NCBI GenBank assembly: GCA_958510825.1
Contig: OY294044.1
Coordinates: 42,063,550 to 42,127,549, forward strand
From: Brachypterus glaber
Taxonomy: Eukaryota > Arthropoda > Insecta > Coleoptera > Kateretidae
DNA: 64,000 nucleotides
Reading direction: 5' to 3'
Part shown: one piece after another, positions 1 through 11,873 of the stretch
How positions within the stretch are numbered: the first letter of the stretch is position 1
How the letters are laid out: each line of letters starts with the position of its first letter
Notes under the pieces: model-generated
Told to the model about the DNA's origin: nothing
The model's database searches: none
The model's input: the letters and a program-made list of their open reading frames with translations, nothing else
Program-made: the position numbers and the translations under genes

Positions 1-365
1 AGCGAACATAGTCAATTTTTTTTTTAAATTGATAAATGTCTATAAAAATATGTACCTTTTGTATAACAAATCTGTACGAAAAGGTTTACTTTTCGCACCA
101 GTGCTAAAAGTAAAATAGCCGACGTTAATGGAGATTTCTCCCGTTAGATTAGACAGGGACAAAAGTTCTACCCAAAAAGGATAGAAGACATACATACACT
201 CCCACTTCCACCCAACCAAACAAATTCTGTATTTGTTCTTTGTTGAACAAATACAATATTTACTTGGCCGGGCGAAATTAAAGAAATTACTGGCGCCATC
301 TAAATTTTAGTAGAATTTTCTCATTCTACAGATTCACATTAGCTATGTTCGTTCGTCCGCTCACT

Positions 366-452
366 GCTACACTCTCCGGCCAACCAAATAAATACTGTAT
401 TTGTTGTATGAAAAATAAATACAGTATTTATTTGGTTGGCTGGAAAGTGTAG
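366..452. repeat. Inverted repeat hairpin (MITE-like)
   Basis: Arms starting gctacactctccggccaacc and ending ggttggctggaaagtgtagc pair over roughly 40 bases with a few mismatches. A short A/T-rich loop separates them. Part of the arm (ccaaccaaacaaa) recurs about 150 bp upstream, so this may be one end of a larger decayed element. Confidence 0.6.
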
Positions 453-841
453 CACAAATGAGATAGAGATAGGGTAGACGTCTTTTGTTTCATAATTCTA
501 GTTGTAGAGAGCTCCATTGGCTGATTGATATTAAAACTGCTGGCATTTGAATAATAACCTATTTTTTTTTTGTCAAAAAACGCACATTTATTTATTAAGA
601 TATAACAACGAATAAAAAATTGTGCATGATACACAGAAAAAAACTGTTTCAAGGCTATTACGGCCCCAACCTCGCTCTCCGAGCTCTCTTCGTAATCGCC
701 CTTAAAACAGTATTTTCCTACGATCCTCTATGAAAATGACATTTAGCACACTCTTTTCTTCTTTAGAAAATGCCTTATATTACACTAGTTTGATATTTTC
801 ATATCACCCTACTTTGATATTTATGTATGGAAGGTTGCCTA

Positions 842-891
842 ATTTTATTTAGATATTTATCTACGAATTTTATTTAGATATTTATCTACGA
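842..891. repeat. 25-bp tandem duplication
   Basis: Two exact head-to-tail copies of a 25-bp unit containing agatatttatctacga, followed by a partial third copy. Confidence 0.7.
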
Positions 892-1300
892 ATTTTATTT
901 AACTTATTATATAAGCAATTTACCACCTTTCACCACAGCCTTTTTTGATATATTTTATGTTTTTTATCCAAATATTTCTGTTTTTCACGTCCAAAATAGA
1001 AACTATAGTCATAACTATTTTGACCATTACTGTCTAGATTTTATAAAAAATACTTAATTTTGATTTAGTTACCTTACTTTTTATAAAAAACATCAAAGTA
1101 CCCACTATTTTTCTTATGAAATGTAAAACATTACAATTTTACTGTCTAATATGGCAGCATAACCACAGAAATCTAAACTGTCAAGTTTGCCTTCATTTAG
1201 GACAAGCATATAGGCAACCCATTACACAGCTATGTAATATAATAATACCTAAATTGTATTAAATATAAAACCAAGAAATCTAAAGGGAAATGAAAATCAT

Positions 1301-1441
1301 ATTTCCTGTTTGACATACATATATAAATTTGTATGCTTTTTATTATTAAAAGTCCAAACCAAAAAGTCCAAACACATTTGAATTTGGATTTGAATTTCCT
1401 GTTTGACATACATATATAAATTTGTATGCTTTTTATTATTA
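1301..1441. repeat. Direct repeat of 48 bp, 93-bp spacing
   Basis: The segment beginning atttcctgtttgacatacat occurs at 1301-1348 and again, essentially unchanged, at 1394-1441. The spacer carries smaller repeats of aaagtccaaac. Confidence 0.7.
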
Positions 1442-1519
1442 TTTTGTGCTTTGCTTTTCTTAAAAATTAACAAAAATTAGAAAATTTAAAATAAGAAACT
1501 TTTTTCGGGATCGTAGGAA

Positions 1520-1660
1520 AAATAGTGTACATAACTCGATGGAAAGTGTATTTCATACACTTGTGGAGTTTCCTCACTCGCCTGGCCGCTCGTTCATAAA
1601 CCTTCCCACTCGGGTGAAATATGTCACTTTCCACAGTTATGTAATATACTATTTTTTCGT
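1520..1660. repeat. Interrupted palindrome with CTCG-rich loop (copy A)
   Basis: Nested complementary blocks (ataact/agttat, ggaaagtg/cactttcc, tatttca/tgaaata, gtgg/ccac, gttt/aaac) surround an apical segment CACTCGCCTGGCCGCTCG. The outer edges aaatagt...actattt also pair. The same architecture recurs elsewhere in the window with different stem sequences. Confidence 0.6.
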
Positions 1661-3357
1661 CCTACTATTAGCTTTTTACTACTATCGACGGAGATATTTT
1701 ATAGCTCTGTTATATAAAAAAAATTACTTTAAAATAGGGACAGCTATTAAATTTAATATTAAATTATTTATTTTACTCCGTGTTGTAAAATAAAATTGTA
1801 ACCACACTTTGCTGAAGTACACAAACTTATTTACTTTTAAGATTAAAACATGTTATTTTCTTATTTTTCTCAATAAATCTTGTACATATTCTAGAATATG
1901 CTTAGAGAGTTCTTTTAACGCTTGAGGCGTTACAATTTTTAATAATTCACTTTAAAACCATAAATCTTATAGTTTTAAACCTAGTCAGGATTTTTATTAT
2001 GACTTTCCTTAATATAGTGCATGTAGGGTAGTCTTATGTGACAGACAATTTATTAAAATGCAAATTTTTATTAAATGATATTCTAGGAAAGGAATAAATG
2101 AAACTTATTCTGATATTATCACTCATATCATATCGCCATTTAAATTTCGAAACATCCTGTCTGCAAAAAAAATATTTCCGCTTTCTTGCACCAATTACCT
2201 CTGTACCTCTCTACATGATGACTGTAACATAACAAACTCCAATTAAACTACTCCACTTAGTTTATTAGTTAGATACGCTATACTCGAGTACAGAGTTTAT
2301 TATTACAAAAAATCGATTTTTTTTTGCAGATAAGATGTTCCGATATTTACAGGGCCAATTATCATATCGGCTAAAAAAAAATAACTAGACTAAAACCCCT
2401 GATAGCACACTTCCTTCTAAGATGGTTCTTAAAACCTCCTCTTGAGAATATTCTTAGCAAAATGCTGTAGCATGCGTGCTGGTATATTTATAGAAGGTGA
2501 GGTTTTATTGTAAAAATTCACTATGAACTAAAAACAAATTAAGGGAAAACCACTGAGGAATTCAAGTGTACAAATCGAAGGAAATATTGGAAATCAAGGA
2601 AATCCGAGGAAATTTAATTTTTACCAAACTTGAGACCTTGTTAAATAATTTTTAAGGTAATTTTACTCGAAGCAAAGGAAGTCAGATGAAGTGACCCTAT
2701 TAAAACCTTTCCTACGACCTAGTTAGTATATAGTGCTTATTTTCTACCCGTTGCCATGACAGCGCACCCCGGTCTGGAAACGATTTTTAGCTCAACTTCC
2801 AAACAACCCAAATTTTTTTTCATAACTTGATTATTTAGAGCTCTGGTATCAATTTAAGACCAAATTTAAAAAAATCTATCAGTGCGTTTTTTTTTTATTT
2901 GCAAAAAACACCTAAAATATAGCATTTTCTCAGCTTCTCATGAATTGAGTATTTTTTTTTATTATTTGAGATAAAAGGAGATAACATTACAAAATCTTAC
3001 AAAAAAAGTTTTTAATGCAATAAAATAATTAATAAAGCGCACAGTGGCTCGAAAAAAAAAATTGTAGCAAAATGAATTTTATGTAAATAATTTAAATTGT
3101 ATTCAAATTGGACGTAACCAGATTGTATGTAAATTATTATCGAGAGTGTAAAGTATGTACAGGGTGTCTCAAAACCGAAAAAGCACATCTTTGTTAAAAA
3201 ATTAGAAAACAGTTTGATATAATAATTTAAAAAAAAAATCTTTATTTAAGAACAGAAAAACAAAAATATAATATAATATCTATAACTAAAAGAAAATGTA
3301 ATATTTATGAAATTTTTAACTTATATAACGTTTAAATAATAATTATTATAATTAAAA

Positions 3358-5232
3358 TTATAAGTGGATACTGTTATAATATCTAACAGCTCTAAGCAAA
3401 GAAATGGCATATCCTGGATTACCCAAGTTAATTTTGAATCTATTCCAAAAAAAATTCCAATCCGCGTGTACGCTCTCAAATGCCTGCTCAGAGTATGGGC
3501 CTAAAGGTTCTTTTTTAAGTCTAATAAAATCTTTAATGTGATGGATAACAGTATGTATTTTTGGGGTTGGATTTATATTTAAATCTTTAAAATCATATAA
3601 AAATAAATCTATATACTTAAAGCAGTTTGGATCTAAAGTTTTTCCAAAACAGGATTTAACAACTAATCTAAAGCTGCTAAAAGATTGCACGTATTTTAAA
3701 CATTGTAGTGGTGCAATGCCTCTTAAATAATCAACATTGTTTAACAATTTGTTGCAAGCATTTCCATCAAATGAAAAACCTGACCCTCTAGTGAAATCTT
3801 TCTCGACCCTGCAGTGTTTAGCCCACCTATGTGTCATTTCTGGATAATCTTTTTCCATATTATTAAATAGTAAAGAGATTACTCCTAGCAACAAATGTAG
3901 CTCGGGTGGCGGAATAAATTCTATTATGCTTAAATCTGGTTTTAAAGTAACTATTGGAGGATGTATATTATTTTCATATTGATTTAATTTAGTTTTATCT
4001 CCGACAGTTTCTCCCCACCAAGCTGAATATTGTTGATTACTTCTCTGTAGAGATCTAGAAATGCCAACATCAAAAAGATTATTTTTGTGTGCATTACACC
4101 ACGTACAGGGATAGGAACAACTATGTGACTGTATTCCAAACAACATGTTTAATATTTTTAGATCAGCAGAAACAGAAAATTTATCTTGTATTGAGTTTAA
4201 ATTTAAAAGCTCCCACAATAATTTTACATTGTGGTAATTTTCCTGCATGGATGAAACTATGGCTAGTACCAAAGTTTTTTTAACCCCAGAATCACAAATT
4301 TTTTTAATTTTACCTGAATTTGTACTTAATGTAATGCAAATTTTTAAAAAATTTTGGCCGGCGTCAATGCCGATCTTTATAATAAATGTTTCTTCATAAC
4401 TTCTTTCTTTGGATACATAATTTATCAAACCTTGTACGTCGTTGCAGTAGACAATGTTTCTTTTTTCCCATTTTTCTACTTCATCTTTAGAATAAAGAAT
4501 ATTTTGAAATGTGAAACTAAAAAAATCATCTATTTGATGACGATGTTCTTGAAGTTGAGGCACTATGTAGGATTCTACACTTTTTCTTCCACTCGTTTTT
4601 CTTACTGTATGCAGAATTTTTTTAACTTGGTTTCCGGAAATATTTAACTCAGACTGCATATTTACAACGTCACTTAAATTAATGTTAGTTTTTGAACTTG
4701 TTTTTGGTCTTATTACAATTGAAAGTGGTTTCCCAGTAAGAGTGGGTAGTTTAGTTTCAGTATTTGGCTTTTGCTTAGCTAATAGAGTAGAAACAATCCT
4801 GTCCCTACTATTTTCTGTGGATAATTGAGCGATATTTATAATTTTTTGCTTTTCAGTGCATTTATGTGACTTTCCACGACAAATTTCGCTTAAACAGTTG
4901 CAGCATAGTGTTTTCCAATCTGAATTTCGTTTTACTTTGGCTTTAAAAACTTTTTTTCGTTGTGGATATTTAACATTTTGGTCTACTGCTTTAAAGCTTT
5001 TTAAATTTTTAAGTCTGTTATCATTTTGCTTGATAGGAGCCCTGGAACATTTACACATTAAGCAGTCGCATAATCCTTTTTTCCATATAATTCTGTTGTA
5101 CGTATAATCAAAAACTTTAATTTTAGTCTTGTCTTTTTTTCGTACATATAACAATGAAGGACAAACGAAACTTGGAAAACTTTTATCTTTTTCATGGTAA
5201 ATCTTAATTTCTTCTTTTATGGTACCTAACAA
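3358..5232 (-). CDS. Putative cut-and-paste transposase (main frame, 624 codons)
   Basis: This is the only long ORF of the TIR element. The frame opens at a TTG, with no in-frame ATG before codon 59, so this is not the true start: an upstream ATG segment (5354) joins it through a one-base slip in an A10 tract. Visible features are N-terminal Cys clusters (about residues 53-62, CDCLMCKC, and 110-125, CCNCLSEIC...HKC), a GIDAGQ motif (Asp290), SADLKILN (Asp357), a CSYPCTWC pair (372-379), PPPELHLLLG (Glu444), a HTVIHH cluster (560-565) and SEQAFESVHADW (582-592). An Asp...Asp...long helical insertion...Glu order fits RNase-H-fold DDE transposases, but the catalytic triad is inference. The exact superfamily is not recognised; CMC/Chapaev is suggested by the element ends. 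No internal stop is present. Confidence 0.75.
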   Translation of the reverse strand: MLGTIKEEIKIYHEKDKSFPSFVCPSLLYVRKKDKTKIKVFDYTYNRIIWKKGLCDCLMCKCSRAPIKQNDNRLKNLKSFKAVDQNVKYPQRKKVFKAKVKRNSDWKTLCCNCLSEICRGKSHKCTEKQKIINIAQLSTENSRDRIVSTLLAKQKPNTETKLPTLTGKPLSIVIRPKTSSKTNINLSDVVNMQSELNISGNQVKKILHTVRKTSGRKSVESYIVPQLQEHRHQIDDFFSFTFQNILYSKDEVEKWEKRNIVYCNDVQGLINYVSKERSYEETFIIKIGIDAGQNFLKICITLSTNSGKIKKICDSGVKKTLVLAIVSSMQENYHNVKLLWELLNLNSIQDKFSVSADLKILNMLFGIQSHSCSYPCTWCNAHKNNLFDVGISRSLQRSNQQYSAWWGETVGDKTKLNQYENNIHPPIVTLKPDLSIIEFIPPPELHLLLGVISLLFNNMEKDYPEMTHRWAKHCRVEKDFTRGSGFSFDGNACNKLLNNVDYLRGIAPLQCLKYVQSFSSFRLVVKSCFGKTLDPNCFKYIDLFLYDFKDLNINPTPKIHTVIHHIKDFIRLKKEPLGPYSEQAFESVHADWNFFWNRFKINLGNPGYAISLLRAVRYYNSIHL

Positions 5233-5250
5233 GGTACTTGGTATTCTACT

Positions 5251-5354
5251 TTTTTTTTTGCTTTAGTAAAACAAATCAAACATAAAAGGCTCCGGTTGTC
5301 TGCATGCGTATTTTTAACACGATTACTGGTTTTATTATAATTAATATACTTCAT
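5251..5354 (-). CDS. N-terminal segment of the transposase, frameshifted from the main frame
   Basis: An ATG at 5354-5352 opens a frame that includes NRSLLCLICFTKA, a Cys-x2-Cys pair of zinc-finger type. It runs into a run of ten A (plus-strand T, 5250-5259). In the present sequence this frame soon meets a stop past the run. With one more A it would continue directly into the 624-codon frame, and the next Cys (FVCPSL) would follow naturally. The break is therefore a one-base deletion, a sequencing error in a homopolymer, or a site of transcriptional slippage. Confidence 0.55.
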
Positions 5355-5599
5355 AGTTTTAAATACGGGTTGAGTATTGATAAAAAATCACTTTAATATA
5401 CTAAATTATAAGTTCCGCATAAATAAAAATAATGTTTACAATACTTCTTCCAACTGACATAAGGCTACTAGATTTATTATCTTTATAAAAGTGTCAAATT
5501 TTTATAAGCCCACTAAGTTTATTAAAGAAAAATCTTTAAGTATGTCGAATATAGTCATTAGATTGATGTAGACAAGTCTTTAACTTGAAGAAAAAGTAT

Positions 5600-5712
5600 A
5601 GTCTATAACACGTATGGAATATTCATTTCGCGCTCGCGGGATCATCAGACTTACCTGCCGGCTCATATAACAAACTTTGCGCTCACGCAGAATATTGTAT
5701 ATTCCATACTAG
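5600..5712. repeat. Interrupted palindrome with CG-rich loop (copy F)
   Basis: Outer arms gtatggaatat and atattccatac pair exactly. The interior carries gcgctcgcggg and ctgccggctcat, resembling the loops of the other interrupted palindromes. It lies inside the transposon, just within the right TIR, so it may be a nested insertion or part of the element. Confidence 0.45.
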
Positions 5713-6264
5713 TTACAGAATACGTTATTATAATACTCAATACTTGAGAAGCTGAGAAAAAGCTATATTTTAGGTGTTTTTTGCAAATAAAAAAAAAACG
5801 CACTGATAGATTTTTTTAAATTTGGTCTTAAATTGATGCCAGAGCTCTAAATAATCAAGTTATGAAAAAAAACTTGGGTTGTTTAGAAGTTGAGCTAAAA
5901 ATTCTTTCCAGACCGGGGTGAGCGATCGAGAAGTGAAAATCAGCTGATTTTATATGTCTACTGTCAGAGAATGAGTAAACGCCAAACACATAACCTTAAA
6001 TTGACAAATTAATTTTTAGACAATTTGTGCTTTGTTTGGATGTTTAGGTGTTAGAAAAAATAGTATATGAACCTCGACGCAAACCATTTTCAGTGCACTA
6101 GTTTCGCGTACTCGGTGTGTAATATCCTATTGTTTTATTCATACTATTACTGAAATCTAAGAAACTGTTCTTTTGCAATTAGTAACATAAATAACTTTGG
6201 ACGTTTTCTTAAAATAAAAATATTCTGCTCTTAATTTTTCGTTAATTCCCTAATATTTTTTCAG

Positions 6265-6545
6265 CATTAAGTGGGATATTATTCCCTGGAAAGGAGGAAG
6301 CAGCTTACAGCAACTTCAGGCTATGGGAATCAACAGGATCAGTAATTACTTACGCTTACAGTCCTTATCTTTGCACTAATCTTAAGTTGTACCTTTTACT
6401 GGGCCTTTTGTTGGTAGGAATTGGTGGTTATACCATAGTGGAATATTTGGAATATAAAAAATCTGAAGATGAAACAGATTTAACAACTAAAGGACGATTT
6501 ACACTAGTTAAAAATAAAAGTAAATCTGGTGAGGTTGCCGAATAA
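6265..6545 (+). CDS. UNC93-like protein, last coding exon
   Basis: The acceptor ttttttcag precedes base 6265. The exon enters with two bases of a split codon and stops at TAA 6543-6545, giving 92 complete residues. The start LSGILFPGKEEAAYSNFRLW matches the conserved C-terminal part of UNC93/UNC93-like major-facilitator proteins (a Y-FP-G-EEAAYSNFRLWESTG pattern). A hydrophobic helix follows (LYLLLGLLLVGIGGYTIVEY), then a charged tail rich in K, E and T, probably cytosolic. In insects these are multi-pass membrane proteins; worm UNC-93 works with a two-pore K+ channel and vertebrate UNC93B1 traffics Toll-like receptors. Which role applies here cannot be told. Upstream exons are outside the window or unrecognised. 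A candidate AATAAA lies at 6719-6724. Confidence 0.88.
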
Positions 6546-6718
6546 CTGTGATACTAATATGTTAGTGTGATATTACATATTATATAATAAGCTGGGTCAA
6601 AAAAAAACAATTTTTTCGATTCCGCTAATGGCGATCCCAACAAAAGTTCATTTACCTATCTACCTGATAATTGTTTTTTTTTTTTAAATTGAGAAATATC
6701 TTGGCATAGCACCAGGCG

Positions 6719-6724
6719 AATAAA
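6719..6724 (+). terminator. Candidate polyadenylation signal, UNC93-like gene
   Basis: AATAAA about 175 nt beyond the stop codon of the UNC93-like exon. It is chosen by position only; in DNA this AT-rich the hexamer is frequent. Confidence 0.3.
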
Positions 6725-8930
6725 AATTTCGAAAATGTAACAAAAATAGGTACAACATGTGTGTGCTCGAGTTTTGGAAACTTATAAATGCATCAGTAGC
6801 GGGCAAAAATAAGCAAAAATACTGTAAATATCACATTCGCCCACTATTTTGCCCAGTGCTGTCAGAAATGCTTACCAATTTAAAAAAATAATTTACGTGT
6901 TTCTAAAACAACAGCGCATGACTTGAATATATCATGAGTTGGTTTTAAAAAAGTTCATGTAGCGCAAATTTTCGAAATTTTCATACCCCTGATGGCACGT
7001 CAAGCTACGGAACAATATAAAAAAAATTATCACATAAATATGATACTAAGTGACAACTTTTATCGTCATGACCACCATTATCGGAATCTAAATAATAATT
7101 TGTCGAACCAGCTTACAGCAAATGTCTTTTATTTACCTATATGAATTTTACTGTGATTTTATAAAGCACATGTAATTTTACAGGTCTTTTGTAATTTATT
7201 TATTATATATAAAATAACAACAAAATTCTCTTACAATCTTACTGTAAAACTTCAGAATATTAGTGTAAATTTTCTTGTAGCTAATTTTAAATTTTAAAAG
7301 GATCTTGCCTTACCGTATACCCTATTTAACTTAATATTGACGTGAAGAAAGGGAGGGACAACAAATTTAAAAACTTTCCTTACACTTCTAGAAGCAGAAT
7401 TCTGCTGTGCATTATTGAAAAAAATTGAAATTATATAAATTAATAAAAATTGTATGTTAAGAAACTAGTTTTAAAACCAATATTTTTTCGCACACTCACA
7501 AGTTTAAGAAACGACCTGCTTGACACCAGAAGAAGTAGTGGGAAAGAGCCTCTTTTCGACACTAATTTTAGTGCGGAATATAATAATTTTAAGCGTAAAA
7601 GAGAAGAACATGGGTCCTAAATACCTAAATAAATTAGTAAATTTATGTAAAATAAAATATATTAGTGATCCCATAAAGCAATTTTGTAAATACTTAAAAT
7701 AAATGTAAAAAATTAGATTTATTTGTTTTATTTTTTTTTAATAACGTATATGGAATTCACTTTTTGTATTTCCGTAATTTTTATAATTGATTTTAAAATA
7801 TCTTAAATTATTTCCACTAATTTTATCCTTCCTGTTTTTTCTTCTTTTATGAGAAAGCAATAAATAAATTTTAAAAAGTTAGTGGTCTTGACATCTCTGT
7901 TAAAGTTTATATATTTATTTCCCAAATAGGGAAGAATCCTTTCATTGAAGCTCGCGACAGTCTAACGAAAGGATTTCCCCGACAGTCGAGATCTTAGTAA
8001 CTTTATTTTACAAAGTGTAAACGCTGTAAACTAGATGGCTTCACATGTCCGCATATCAAGAATCGACATGCAGGAGAATAAATAAATGGGGAAATATAGT
8101 GATTATAAAATCAATATTTTTTGTACCTAGACACTAAAAATATTAAATTAAGTATTTACTCTATCCAGAGTAAAATAAACAAAATACTTTTATAATAACA
8201 GAAATATAGAGTGTGTAAAATTTTTTACATCACCCTGTTTATTAAAATAGTTTTTACACTTGCGTTAGAGTTTATGTATTTATTACCAAACTTGAAGAGA
8301 ATCCTTTTTACACTGTACGTTAGGAGCTTACATACTATTACTTAATATAAAAAGTGCAAAAGCTCTTAACTAGATGGCGACATTTGTACGCATTACAGAA
8401 ATCGACTTGCAAAAGTATAAAATTTCAACAATTCTGTAACAAACACATGTTTACACACGAGCCTATTTGCGTGCATTTTACGCTAAAATACTATAAGAGT
8501 TACGTTTTGTTTTGCCATCAAATTGATTCATGGGGAATATAAAGGAAGTATTTTTGATGTCCGTAATACATTATGAAAGAAAATATTAGTGGCATATCGG
8601 ATTGATTCATAAGCATTTTATTTATTTTTAGTCAATATATTATATAATATACAGGGTTTAGCCTGCATTCATCCGATGACTGTAGAGAAAACTTCCCGAA
8701 AAAACTTTGATAAAAATGCTTAATGAGATGAGATAATTATAGTTTTTTTTCTCCTATTGTACTTAATATTTAATCTATATTTTTTTATACTTTTTTTTCC
8801 CATATACTTAACTTACTTAAGATAAGTACTCTAAGTTTTGAATTTTATATTTTATGTAACTTTGGCAAAAAGACCTCGGGTCATTAGCCTTTTGGTTCTC
8901 CAATAAAGATATTTATTATTATTCTTATTA
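6725..8930. other. Intergenic region with decayed repeats
   Basis: No gene is supported. Two diverged direct copies of a roughly 180-bp segment lie near 7900-8090 and 8255-8440; both include a reading like aactagatggc followed by an aatcgac motif. The remainder is AT-rich unique-looking sequence. Confidence 0.45.
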
Positions 8931-9249
8931 TACAGGGTTATTCAGAAATAAGTTCGAGAAATTTAAGAGGTGATTTTACGTTAAAACATATGAAAAAAAA
9001 AGTTTCTATAAAGGTTGGTCCTGAAAAAGTCCTAAGGAAGCTACGACCTTCCTAATGGTATATCTAAAAAGTAATTTTTATTTAATATTTCTGGCACCCT
9101 ATAAACCACTAACGAATTTTTGCACATGCCTTAACATTAATAAAGGCTATAATTTCATGTAATTCTTGTTTGGAAATTTTAACCAGGATATGCAAAATAA
9201 GGGCTGATGTCACTTTTTTGCTCCAAACTTTTTTATCTAGTTTTTCTGA

Positions 9250-11780
9250 CATTTTCTCAATAAAATATTAATCTTTAATTAAAAATACATAAAAAAGGTT
9301 CTCTTTATGTAACACCGTAGGGTCAACCGTTTTCGATAAAATTGTAATTAAAGAGGCAATTTCACTTTCCAAGCAACAAAAATATTAACTAAAAAATGCA
9401 TCATTAAAAATTTTATTACTTCAAAAACTATGAAAAAAAGTTTCTATACACAAATATCCACAATTTGCTTTTAAGGGAACTACGGCCCCTTTAAAAGTGT
9501 TATTTTTTAAGAGGCGGTAGTACTAGTCTAAAAACTGATTTTTGAACCTAGATGTATACGAGATTTTTTCTACAGTTTTTAACGTAGAATCAGCCTACAG
9601 TATTGACATTTTTATTGGTTAATTTTTTAGTTCCTATTTTTGATCCTCAGAACGTGCCTCTTTTATTGGCTCATTCCACGCCAAATAGGACCCTAAAAGG
9701 GCAATTTTGGACATCCACTTCTTAGATTTTAATCATTTTTGGTATACTTGCTCTACGTATGCTTAATAAGAACTTATATAATTTTTAGATTTTTTTGGCC
9801 ATTATTTATGGAGTTACGGCCTTTTGAAATTGGCCAAAATTGAAAAAGTCACTAAAACAGCCTGTTTTTAAACAGCTCTATCTCAGTAACGCTAAAAGAT
9901 ACAGATTTAAAAAAATATATATATTAAAGCCATTTTGTTGTGTTTTAATATGTTTTAAAGATAAGTAAAATTTAGTGATTTTGGTGACGGTCACCAAAGT
10001 CGCCAATGTTTGGTGACGATTATCTCAAAATACGCCATCTTTGATTTTTTCAATAAAAAGATATAATAATCTGTAGATCTTTCTCTAACCATGTGCCAAA
10101 ATTCATAATGGGAAGACCATGGGATTGCCTTGGGCAAAATATTAAAGATATAAATGTCAGTCAAAATTTCATTTCCCAACCACTTTTTAATAATACTACC
10201 CTGTATTTTTGAAATGGAAATGCTGATATATTTAATAACTATTTAATATTTATCTGCAACATTTTTTACTACGTCTGGTATACATATATACTAGCAGTGG
10301 ACCCGTTATTCGCACGGGAATTTACTTTTAGGAATTAATCAAACTAACATCAGTTCTTTTAATGCAATAATAAGATACTTACATAATATGTTTTGGAAAA
10401 CCTTATACTGAGTTTATATACATATGTACTAGCTGTGATACGCAATCTACGCATGGGAAATCTAATTTAAATCTTACTTTTTTCTACTGCGTTAGTAATT
10501 TTTTTAATTTTTTTTTTATTTTCTCGTCGTTTAGTATACAAAAAACAATAGTTTACCAATGGAAATCTGTATGTCGGTCAATCTGCATATCTGATCACTA
10601 TAACTTGAGAACGCTTTGAGCTACAGACTTCAAATTTTAAATATGGAGTCCTTATTCAAACAATTCGGCTAGGATTTTTTTGACTCCCTTACTCCACCTC
10701 AACATTTACCAAAAACAATTCCAGCTGAAAACGTTTGGGCTCATTCCATGGCAAATGAAACACAAAATATTCAATTTTAAACACAGACTTCTTCGATTTG
10801 TCTGATTTTTGGCTTATATAGCATACGGACGTATGCTATGCATGCTTAATGAGAATTTGCCTTTTTTAGATTCTTTTTACATTAAACAATGTTTAGTAAA
10901 CATAGTAGGCTTTACAAAATATGGCTAGTTATAATTAATTGCTTATTTAAAGAAATTATAGAATATTATGAATGTCTAAAACATTCTGTAAAATGCAAAA
11001 ATAATACCTTGCCTAATTTTAATAAAAATCTAATTATTAAAATTTCCGTGCGAAAAACGGGTGTCTTGGCTAGTTATATTAAAAAAATTAATCAATTAAC
11101 TTATAATTCCGTTTGCAAAAAAGTTAATTTTAGTTTATATTTGATTGAGGTAAAGTTAACATACAATGTACATCAAACTGTGGTCATAATATTACCAATA
11201 AATAAAAAATTGAGTTGCTACTATATTTTTTAAAATTTACCAAAGACGAGTATCTGGCGGTCCCATTTTGAAATTTGGGTAACTGTTAGAGAAATGTCTA
11301 TAGTTTAACATATATTTAAAAAAAGAAAATCGAAGATGGCGTATTTTGAGTAAAATGTCACCAAAAATTGGTTACTTTGGTGACTATCACCAAAATCACC
11401 AAACTTAAATTTACTTTATTATCCAAATAACTTCCAACTAACAAACTTTAAAATACACTTTGTCTGAAGTCTCTATATCTTACCGTTATAGAGATACAGC
11501 CGTTTAAAAATTATACGTTTTAGAAAAATTGGGCATTTTTGTCAACTTTAAAAGACAATAACTCCAAAAATAAAGGTCAAAAAAATCTGAAAAAAAATCA
11601 GGTTCGTTTTGGACAAACATAGCACACTTGAGCCAAAAATAGGGCAAGTCAAAGTTTTCCTTGGGTCCTATTTGGCACAGAATCACCCATTGCAATTTTC
11701 TCGAAAACGGTTGGCCCTATGGTGTTACATAAAGAGTACCTTTTTTATGTATTTTTAATTAGAGATAATTATATTATTAA
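9250..11780. mobile_element. Large fold-back element with internal insertion
   Basis: Sequence running inward from about 9300 (tttatgtaacaccgtagggt) reappears inverted near 11700-11750 (ccctatggtgttacataaag). Matching inner pairs include the tgattttggtgac/gtcaccaaag segments (about 9977-10060 and 11330-11400) and the wording around gccaaatagg (9690 and 11660). The middle, about 10280-11230, is not palindromic and looks inserted; it holds actagcagtggacccg and a related actagctgtgatacgc start. Confidence 0.6.
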
Positions 11781-11827
11781 GAAAATAGAAACTAAATTGG
11801 GGTTTTTTATGGTTGCTGAAAGTGACA

Positions 11828-11873
11828 CATAGACGGACGGACAGACGGACAGACGGACAGATGGATAGACGGA
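11828..11873. repeat. (ACGGACAG)n-type short tandem repeat
   Basis: About five imperfect units of acggacag/gacggac. Similar tgtccgtccgtccg runs occur at 33961-33988, and related wording at 51873-51905 and 54121-54140. In these places nearby text reads like 'gataactcaagaacg', pointing to a shared dispersed repeat. Confidence 0.6.

Larger units (their letters stand above)
1..2764. other. Intron of the UNC93-like gene, left part; repeat-bearing, no exon seen
   Basis: This lies upstream of the last UNC93-like exon (6265) and is taken as intron. No upstream coding exon of that protein could be recognised here. It contains a hairpin (366-452), a 25-bp tandem duplication (842-891), a 48-bp direct repeat spaced 93 bp apart (1301-1348 and 1394-1441) and an interrupted palindrome (about 1520-1660). 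A remnant near 2550-2640 resembles the start of the element at 38139-38337 (aaccactgaggaattcaag). Short open frames here have no family resemblance. Confidence 0.5.
2765..5920 (-). mobile_element. DNA transposon with CAC...GTG ends, 189-bp TIRs and 4-bp target duplication
   Basis: The element is 3156 bp and lies in the intron before the last UNC93-like exon. Its ends are near-identical inverted repeats, 2765-2953 and 5732-5920, with about 8 mismatches in 189 positions by eye. Both start CACCCCGGTCTGGAAA. The flanks AGCG (2761-2764) and AGCG (5921-5924) form a perfect 4-bp target-site duplication. Inside, on the minus strand, is a long transposase-like frame. CAC termini with short duplications are known from the CACTA/Mirage/Chapaev group (Chapaev: 4 bp) and from Transib/RAG (5 bp), so a Chapaev-like assignment is reasonable but unproven. 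The close match between TIRs suggests fairly recent insertion. Confidence 0.85.
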
